A stretch of DNA of 11,468 nucleotides from Acidobacteriota bacterium. Its GTDB lineage: Bacteria > Acidobacteriota > Terriglobia > Bryobacterales > Bryobacteraceae. This document shows positions 6,572 through 11,468 of the stretch, piece after piece; position 1 is the first letter of the stretch; every line of letters starts with the position of its first letter. A program made the position numbers and the translations under genes. Under the pieces are notes generated by a model that did no database searches, was not told where the DNA came from, and saw only the letters and a list, made by a program, of their open reading frames with translations. The stretch is taken from assembly GCA_947505565.1 (NCBI GenBank), contig CANNLB010000017.1, positions 1-11,468 on the forward strand, written 5' to 3'.

Positions 6572-8011
6572 ATGCAGAGACGACTACTTTTACAATCGCT
6601 GGCGGGAGCGACTTTGTGCGGGTCGGCGGTGGGCGAAGCGTTCCCTTGGGGCGTCGCGTCAGGGGACCCTTGGCCAGATGGCGTCGTGCTCTGGACCCGG
6701 GCGGCAACTGCGGGGGCGGTTCGGTGGGAAGTCGCCGAGGACGAGGCGTTTGCTCGGGTCGTGCAAAAGGGATCCGTAAAGGCGGAGGCGGTGCACGCTC
6801 ACGCCGTCCATGTGACGGTGCGGGGGCTCAAAGCAGGACGGTGGTATTGGTATCGGTTTATGGCTGCGGCGGGGAAGAGCGACGTCGGACGGACGAAGAC
6901 GGCCCCGGGGGCGGGCGAGACGCCGGAACGGTTGCGGATCGCCTACATCTCCTGCCAAAAGTACGAGGATGGATATTTCACGGCGCTGGAACACCTGGCG
7001 GAAGAAGACGTCGATTTGGTTCTGCACCTGGGCGATTACATTTATGAAGGCGCTTGCGGGAAGAATAAAGTTCGGACGCACCCCTACCCCACCGCGGCCA
7101 ACTTGGGCGACTATCGGCAGCGTTATGAGTTGTACAAGAGCGACGCGGCGCTGCGGAAACTACATGCTCGGTTTCCGTTCGCTGTAATTCCCGACGACCA
7201 CGAAGTGGCCGACGACTACGCGGGGCTGATTCCGGATTGGGACTCGCCAGCGGACGTGTTTCCGCAACGGCGGCGGGATGCCTACCAGGCCTACTGGGAG
7301 CATATGCCGCTGCGTGGGGCGGGGCCGCGGGGACTGGAGATGCCGATGTTTCGGACGCTCCGCTATGGCCAGCTGGCGCACCTTCACATGCTGGATACGC
7401 GGCAATATAGGACGGATCAACCTTGCGGGGGGAAGAAGGCGCCGAATTGCCCGGAGCGGGAGCGGCCAGAGCGGACCATGCTGGGTTTGGGGCAGGAACG
7501 CTGGTTGGAGGGCCAGTTGCGGGGAGGCGGGCAGTGGAACGTGATGGCGCAACAGGTGGTCTTCGCAACTCTCGACCTGGACCCGGGGCCGGGGGAGAGC
7601 TACCCGATGGATAAGTGGGACGGGTGCCCGGCGGCGCGGGAACGATTGCTCGCGTACCTGCAAGCAGGGCGGGTGGCCAATCCGGTAGTCTTAACCGGCG
7701 ATAACCACAATAACTGGGTTTTTGACTTACGAACCAAGAGCGGGGAGTTAGTGGCGGCCGAGTTTGTGGGGACTTCTGTGACGTCTAACTTAGATGGGGC
7801 GGAGGTTAGCGAAGAGTATGGGTCGGCTTTGGGCGCTCCCCACATAAAGTGGCATAACTCACAGCGGGGCTATGTGGTGTGCGAATTGACACCGAAGCGG
7901 TGGACGACGCGATTCCGGGTGGTTCCTTATGTGACGCGGCTAGGGTCCGGGGTGATCACGAAGGCAACCTTCGTGATCGAAGCGGGGCGGCCGGGGGCGG
8001 TTAGAACGTAA
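6572..8011 (+). CDS. phoD: PhoD-like alkaline phosphatase / phosphodiesterase, Tat-type signal (479 aa)
   Basis: A secreted metallophosphoesterase of the PhoD family, which in characterised members uses Ca and Fe ions to release phosphate from mono- and diesters. MQRRLLLQSLAGATL resembles a twin-arginine signal, in keeping with PhoD being a classical Tat substrate. Residues about 24-116 form the PhoD N-terminal domain (FPWGVASGDPWPDGVVLWTR). The catalytic domain shows SCQ with C128, HLGDYIYEG with D155 and Y156, IPDDHE with D208-D209-H210, and LTGDNHNNW with D377 and H379, then AAEFVGTSVTSN. It is somewhat shorter than Bacillus subtilis PhoD (about 580 residues) but has all core motifs. The ATG at 6572 has only a loosely placed GAG/AAGG upstream. 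The gene converges on the receptor at 8001-10958; the two reading frames share 11 nt at their stops. The regulatory link to phosphate is not shown by sequence. Confidence 0.9.
   Translation: MQRRLLLQSLAGATLCGSAVGEAFPWGVASGDPWPDGVVLWTRAATAGAVRWEVAEDEAFARVVQKGSVKAEAVHAHAVHVTVRGLKAGRWYWYRFMAAAGKSDVGRTKTAPGAGETPERLRIAYISCQKYEDGYFTALEHLAEEDVDLVLHLGDYIYEGACGKNKVRTHPYPTAANLGDYRQRYELYKSDAALRKLHARFPFAVIPDDHEVADDYAGLIPDWDSPADVFPQRRRDAYQAYWEHMPLRGAGPRGLEMPMFRTLRYGQLAHLHMLDTRQYRTDQPCGGKKAPNCPERERPERTMLGLGQERWLEGQLRGGGQWNVMAQQVVFATLDLDPGPGESYPMDKWDGCPAARERLLAYLQAGRVANPVVLTGDNHNNWVFDLRTKSGELVAAEFVGTSVTSNLDGAEVSEEYGSALGAPHIKWHNSQRGYVVCELTPKRWTTRFRVVPYVTRLGSGVITKATFVIEAGRPGAVRT
7954..7978 (-). terminator. 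Perfect 11-bp hairpin, candidate terminator of the second receptor
   Basis: The arms are GATCACGAAGG (7954-7964) and CCTTCGTGATC (7968-7978), with a 3-nt loop CAA. On the minus strand the stem begins 22 nt past the receptor's stop codon, a usual place for a terminator, but no T-run follows. On the plus strand it lies inside the last codons of phoD (VITKATFVIEA). Chance occurrence of an 11-bp perfect stem with so short a loop is very unlikely. It may instead slow RNA decay or collide transcription between the convergent genes. Confidence 0.45.
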
Positions 8012-10958
8012 AGCGGGCGTTGAGCTGCATGCGGCGGGCGTCGCCGACGGCGAGGATGCGGCCGAAATTGGCGTTGTTGACGTCGGTGATGGGACCGCCT
8101 AAATTGACGATGTTGAAGGCGTTGAAGGCTTCGGCCCGGATCTGAAGTTTGAAACGCTCGCGCAGGGAGAAGCTTTTGGCGATGGAGATGTCCCAGTTTT
8201 TGCGGGTGGGAGTGAGTAGGGCGTTTTTACCGAAGTTGCCGGGGCGGAGAGTGCCTCCGCTGGCGGGGCCGACGGGCACGGTCGAAAAAGCGGCTCGATT
8301 GAGAAATTGGAAGCGGTTGCCGGTGTTGAGGTAGACATTGCCGCCGATGTAGTCAGGACGGCTGGAGCCGCGGTTGCTGGACTGGGTGACGTTGAGGGCG
8401 GAGCCGGAGCTAGCGGTGAAGATGGCGGAGAGCTGGAAGCCTTTGAACCACTTTATGGGAGACGGGATTTCGTAGATCGCGTCGGTGGAGAAGACGTGGG
8501 GGACGTGGAGAGAGGTGGGGCCGTAGTCGCTACGCCAGTTGGTTTCGTCCTGGACGGCGATATCGTTGCCGAGCCAGAAGTCGCCGTTGGCGATGGCCAT
8601 GACGCGGGACCAGGTGTAGTGGGTGTTGAAGGTGACGCCGTGGGAGAGGCGTTTGCGGAGGGAGGACTGCCAAGCGTGGTAGCGGCTGAAATCGGCGTCG
8701 TCGCGGGAGGTGAACTGAAGAGTGTTGGGGAAGGGGCGGATGCCGGTGGCAAAGTTGGGCTGGTTGACGGCGTGGGTCATGGTGACGTGGGTGGCTTTGT
8801 TACCGACATAGCCGGTTTGGAGAGTGAGGGAAGAGGTGATTTGGCGTTGATAATCGAACGACCACTGCATGTTTTGGGGGTTTTGGAGGCCGGGGAAGGT
8901 GGTGACGACGCCGGTGGGGAGGACGGTGGAGCGGGCGAAAGAGGCGAACTGTTCGTTCGAGAAAGGGAACTTGAAGCCGTATTGATTGACGTCGGCTTGG
9001 CCGTAGGTGGCGCGGAAGGGGATGCGGGGATCGATGTAATGAGAGCTGGCGAAAGTGCGGAGGCTGAAGGGGCCATAGGCCATGCCAAACCCGGTGCGGA
9101 TGACGTTGCGGCCTTTGGGGTCGAGTGTCCAGGCGAGTCCGACGCGGGGGGCGAAGTTGTTGCGGTCGGGTTTGTATGCCTGGCCTTGAGGCCGGAAACG
9201 GATGGGGACTTGGAGGGCACCGGCGATGCCATCGGGGTTGTAGAAGGTATTCGTGGTGTCCCGGTAGACGCTGTAGTATTCCCAGCGGAGGCCGAGATTG
9301 AGAATGAGGTTGGGGCGGATGCGAAAATCGTCCTGGAAGAAGAAGCCTGTTTCCCATGCTTTGCCGCGATAGTTGGGGGTGCCGTAGGTGACGCGGATCG
9401 CGGAGGGGCGGTTGGCAAGAAGGGCGGCGAGGTTGGGATAGGTGAAGAGGGGGATTTCTTCGTCGAAGCGGCGGGGGGCGCGATGGAAGTACATGCCGCC
9501 GAACTTGAGGACGTGCTTGCCGTAGACGCGGAGCATGGTTTGTTCGATGGACCAGGAGTAACCGTGGTTTTCCAGGCGTTCGGCGCCGAGGGAGAAGGCG
9601 CCTTGGAGGGCGATGACGGGCATTCTATTGAGGTCGTAAACGCCTTCGACGCGGACGGCGTCATTGAGATTGAAGCCGAAGCGGGTTTCGCCGGTCCAGG
9701 TGGACGTGGTGCGGGAGAGAGTGGCGGAGCCGGATTCGTTGAGGCCGACGAAATCGCGGGCGTTGGCGGCGACGATGGCGGGGACGTTTTGGGTGGGGCG
9801 GCCGCGGCGATAGCGGAAGGCGGCTTGGTAGGTGTCGTTGAGGCGGTAATCGACGCGGGCGACGGCGTGGTTGTCGGCGGCACCGTTGGAGCCGGCCCCG
9901 CGGTAGATTCCGGTGAGGGCGTTGGCGGCGTAGGGTTCGTTGGGGTTGGGCCAGAGGGCGAGGGCGTCTTTATAGGCGGGGACGGCGGCGATGGCTTGTG
10001 CTTTGAGTTCCGGGGTGGGGACTTGGCCGGCCAGGTTAACGAAGGAGCTTTGGCGGTACCCTTCGTAAACGCCGAAGAAGAAGAGGCGGTTCTTGATGAT
10101 GGGTCCGCCGAAGGAGCCGCCGAACTGGTTGAAGCGGACGGCAGGTTTGGCTTGGTTGGAGGCGAGGAGGGCGTAGCGGGAGTTTAGGATATCGTTTTGC
10201 CAGTTTTCGAAGAGGGAGCCGTGAAACTGGTTAGTGCCGCCGCGGGTGATGAGATTGATGTTGCCCCCGAAGGTGCGGGCGGTGTCGGCGGAGTAGACGC
10301 CTTTGGAGGTGTTGACTTCGGAGATGGCTTCCTGGGAGAGGACGTTGATGAAGTTGAAGGCATTGAACATGCCGGTAGAGGCAGTTTCGACGTCGCCGGC
10401 ACCATCAACGCCGTCCACGGTGACGTTGGAGCCGCCAGATGCGAGGCCGTTAAAGGAGAAGAGGCCGGAGCCGGAGGAGCGGATGCCGGGTTGGAGGATG
10501 AGAAGTTGGGTGAAGTCGCGGCGGGATTGAGGGAGCTCGGCGATTTGGAGGCGGGAAAGGCGGTCGTTGAGGGTGGGGGAGGCGTCCTGGAGGGGGGCGA
10601 GGTCGGACGTGACGGTGATTTGTTCGGAGTTCGCACCCACTTCAAGAGCGATGGGGAGGCGGGTTTGTTGGGCAGATTCGAGGCGGAGGGTGGTTTTGCG
10701 GAAGGTTTTGAAGCCGGGGGCGGTGGCTTCCAGGGTGTAGAGACCGGGCGGGAGGAAGGAAAGGGTGAACTCGCCGCGTTCGTTGGATTTAGCTTCGAGG
10801 GTTGCGGCGGTTTGTTCGCTCGTGAGGCGGATGACGGCGTTGGCTACGGTGGCGGCGGAGGAGTCCAGGACGGTGCCGTAGAGGTTGGCGGTGGTGCGCT
10901 GAGCGTGGGCAGCGGGGAGAAGGAGGAGGAGGGCAAAGAGAATCCTGGAGTGTTGCAC
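8001..10958 (-). CDS. Second Oar-like TonB-dependent receptor (985 aa)
   Basis: Outer-membrane receptor of the same architecture as the one at 895-4365, but clearly a distant paralogue. The signal peptide is MQHSRILFALLLLLPAAHAQ. The carboxypeptidase-regulatory-like domain covers about residues 23-105 (TVLDSSAATVANAVIRLTSE, GLYTLEATAPGFKTFRKTTL). The plug-like region follows to about 240 (ELPQSRRDFTQLLILQPG, SNVTVDGVDGAGD, SEVNTSKGVYSADTARTFGG, NLITRGGTNQFHG). The barrel ends in the terminal phenylalanine of outer-membrane proteins (LNARFTF). The start is a GTG (10956-10958). No ATG or TTG precedes it before an in-frame TAG, and the nearest GAGG touches the start codon, so the ribosome-binding site is unusual or absent. 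Third codon positions are strongly C-ending, which leaves long open frames on the other strand. It is convergent with phoD; the ligand is unknown. Confidence 0.93.
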   Translation of the reverse strand: MQHSRILFALLLLLPAAHAQRTTANLYGTVLDSSAATVANAVIRLTSEQTAATLEAKSNERGEFTLSFLPPGLYTLEATAPGFKTFRKTTLRLESAQQTRLPIALEVGANSEQITVTSDLAPLQDASPTLNDRLSRLQIAELPQSRRDFTQLLILQPGIRSSGSGLFSFNGLASGGSNVTVDGVDGAGDVETASTGMFNAFNFINVLSQEAISEVNTSKGVYSADTARTFGGNINLITRGGTNQFHGSLFENWQNDILNSRYALLASNQAKPAVRFNQFGGSFGGPIIKNRLFFFGVYEGYRQSSFVNLAGQVPTPELKAQAIAAVPAYKDALALWPNPNEPYAANALTGIYRGAGSNGAADNHAVARVDYRLNDTYQAAFRYRRGRPTQNVPAIVAANARDFVGLNESGSATLSRTTSTWTGETRFGFNLNDAVRVEGVYDLNRMPVIALQGAFSLGAERLENHGYSWSIEQTMLRVYGKHVLKFGGMYFHRAPRRFDEEIPLFTYPNLAALLANRPSAIRVTYGTPNYRGKAWETGFFFQDDFRIRPNLILNLGLRWEYYSVYRDTTNTFYNPDGIAGALQVPIRFRPQGQAYKPDRNNFAPRVGLAWTLDPKGRNVIRTGFGMAYGPFSLRTFASSHYIDPRIPFRATYGQADVNQYGFKFPFSNEQFASFARSTVLPTGVVTTFPGLQNPQNMQWSFDYQRQITSSLTLQTGYVGNKATHVTMTHAVNQPNFATGIRPFPNTLQFTSRDDADFSRYHAWQSSLRKRLSHGVTFNTHYTWSRVMAIANGDFWLGNDIAVQDETNWRSDYGPTSLHVPHVFSTDAIYEIPSPIKWFKGFQLSAIFTASSGSALNVTQSSNRGSSRPDYIGGNVYLNTGNRFQFLNRAAFSTVPVGPASGGTLRPGNFGKNALLTPTRKNWDISIAKSFSLRERFKLQIRAEAFNAFNIVNLGGPITDVNNANFGRILAVGDARRMQLNARFTF

Positions 10959-11115
10959 CTCAAAATATTCGCATCTTGATATTCGCGGAGGATGAACGGT
11001 GGGCTACGAGTCAGTTACGGAGCGACTAGAATGAGGGCGATATGGCGAAAGGGTATTGCAGAAGTTAGAGGGTTCCCGGGAACGGGTCTGCCAGACTTGG
11101 TTAGAGCCGGGTGAG
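10959..11115. other. Upstream region of second receptor
   Basis: A non-coding gap downstream of the small gene and upstream of the receptor; both read leftwards, so they could be co-transcribed across 157 nt. It includes a perfect 12-bp palindrome GTTCCCGGGAAC (11072-11083), a candidate operator, though palindromes of this size are expected a few times by chance. No T-run follows it on the minus strand. Confidence 0.4.
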
Positions 11116-11280
11116 TTAGAGGATGGGTCGGCGGTGCCCGGGATGATTGCGCCGTTGCTGGAAGGCAACGCCATTGGCGCAGACTTTTGCCCAGTCCTCG
11201 TCGAGTACCTTTTGGATATGGTCTGGCAGCGTTGAAATATCCGCGCAGTTCGCTAACAGCTCTAAGTCTTCTCGGGTCAT
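11116..11280 (-). CDS. Small hypothetical protein (54 aa) with strong ribosome-binding site
   Basis: The minus strand carries ATG at 11280, 54 codons and a TAA ending at 11116. An ideal AGGAGG lies 7 nt before the ATG. The protein starts MTREDLELLANCADISTLPD and continues through HIQKVLDEDWAKVCANGVAF, with a basic tail QQRRNHPGHRRPIL. The first 35 residues look helical and acidic, the last 15 basic and disordered, with two cysteines (C12 and C34). There is no signal peptide or membrane segment, so it is probably cytoplasmic. I do not recognise a family. The length, very good translation signal and otherwise empty surroundings support a real gene. The acidic front and basic, proline-containing tail could suit a binding partner or a peptide precursor, but neither is demonstrated. 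The receptor gene lies downstream on the same strand. Confidence 0.6.
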   Translation of the reverse strand: MTREDLELLANCADISTLPDHIQKVLDEDWAKVCANGVAFQQRRNHPGHRRPIL

Positions 11281-11287
11281 GATGATT

Positions 11288-11293
11288 CCTCCT
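11288..11293 (-). promoter_or_regulatory. Ribosome-binding site of the small gene
   Basis: A full AGGAGG on the minus strand, 7 nt before the ATG at 11280. It is the best Shine-Dalgarno site in the window and the main support for the 54-residue gene. Confidence 0.75.
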
Positions 11294-11468
11294 GATTGAT
11301 GGGCTAAGCGGGGTGCCTAGTCGTGTTCAGGATATGAGGCGGGGAGGGGAGATTTGGGGGGCTGTTTTTTAAGCTACTGAAAAGGCGGGAGAAATAGATT
11401 TCGATTGGCTGTGATTTTCGTTTTTGAGGGGACGGGAAATGGGATGGGGGCTGGGGTGGGGCAGGCTG
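11294..11468. other. Right-end non-coding stretch
   Basis: Plus-strand G-rich DNA with short T- and A-runs (for example a six-T run near 11370). It should contain the promoter of the small minus-strand gene, but I see no convincing -10/-35 pair, hairpin or coding frame. Confidence 0.4.

Noticed and set aside
8777..9883. A 368-codon proline/serine/alanine-rich minus-strand frame
   Set aside because: It is an out-of-frame shadow of the receptor gene caused by high G+C; the translation is low-complexity with no ribosome-binding site or domain.
8307..10187. A 626-codon open frame on the plus strand, opposite the second receptor
   Set aside because: It is the antisense of a well-supported receptor. 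Its glycine/valine/glutamate-rich translation with no domain is what C-ending codons on the other strand produce.
10197..10979. A 260-codon plus-strand frame over the receptor's N-terminal region
   Set aside because: Antisense shadow with glycine/glutamate-rich low complexity; the receptor signal peptide and regulatory domain on the minus strand explain the sequence.
11072..11083. The palindrome GTTCCCGGGAAC as an operator or terminator
   Set aside because: 12-bp palindromes occur by chance a few times in this length; there is no T-run and no second site.

Overview
The window looks like chromosomal DNA from an Acidobacteriota bacterium, most likely of the Solibacter/Bryobacter type. This is inferred from two very large 'Oar-like' TonB-dependent receptors with an N-terminal carboxypeptidase-regulatory-like domain, a paralogous family strongly expanded in that phylum, together with high G+C and GTG starts. 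No rRNA, tRNA, CRISPR array or intact mobile element is visible.

Layout. (1) Positions 1-411 (minus): the start of a pentapeptide-repeat protein that runs off the left edge. A perfect 11-bp inverted repeat sits over its start codon. (2) 412-894: a non-coding stretch. (3) 895-4365 (minus): a 1156-residue Oar-like TonB-dependent receptor. (4) 4366-4550: a divergent promoter region. (5) 4551-5882 (plus): a secreted phosphodiesterase/nucleotide pyrophosphatase-type (alkaline phosphatase superfamily) enzyme. (6) 5883-6571: a gene-free stretch holding the decayed remains of a HigA-type antitoxin gene. (7) 6572-8011 (plus): a PhoD-like phosphatase/phosphodiesterase with a Tat-like signal. (8) 8001-10958 (minus): a second Oar-like TonB-dependent receptor of 985 residues, convergent with phoD and overlapping it by 11 nt. 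(9) 11116-11280 (minus): a 54-residue unknown protein with an excellent Shine-Dalgarno sequence. The remainder to 11468 shows no gene.

How the genes may work together. Each outer-membrane receptor lies directly beside a different exported phosphoesterase, one pair divergent and one convergent. A reasonable inference is that the loci serve capture of organic phosphorus compounds: periplasmic or surface enzymes cleave phosphodiesters or monoesters and the receptors import substrate or product. The receptors' substrates cannot be read from sequence, and such receptors are so numerous in these genomes that the adjacency could be accidental.

The most useful non-obvious signals are the antitoxin pseudogene, two strong 11-bp hairpins (one at a start codon, one just past the receptor stop and inside the end of phoD), the small unannotated gene, and a reversal of G/C strand skew between the two phosphoesterase genes. 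I saw no convincing new multi-gene system.
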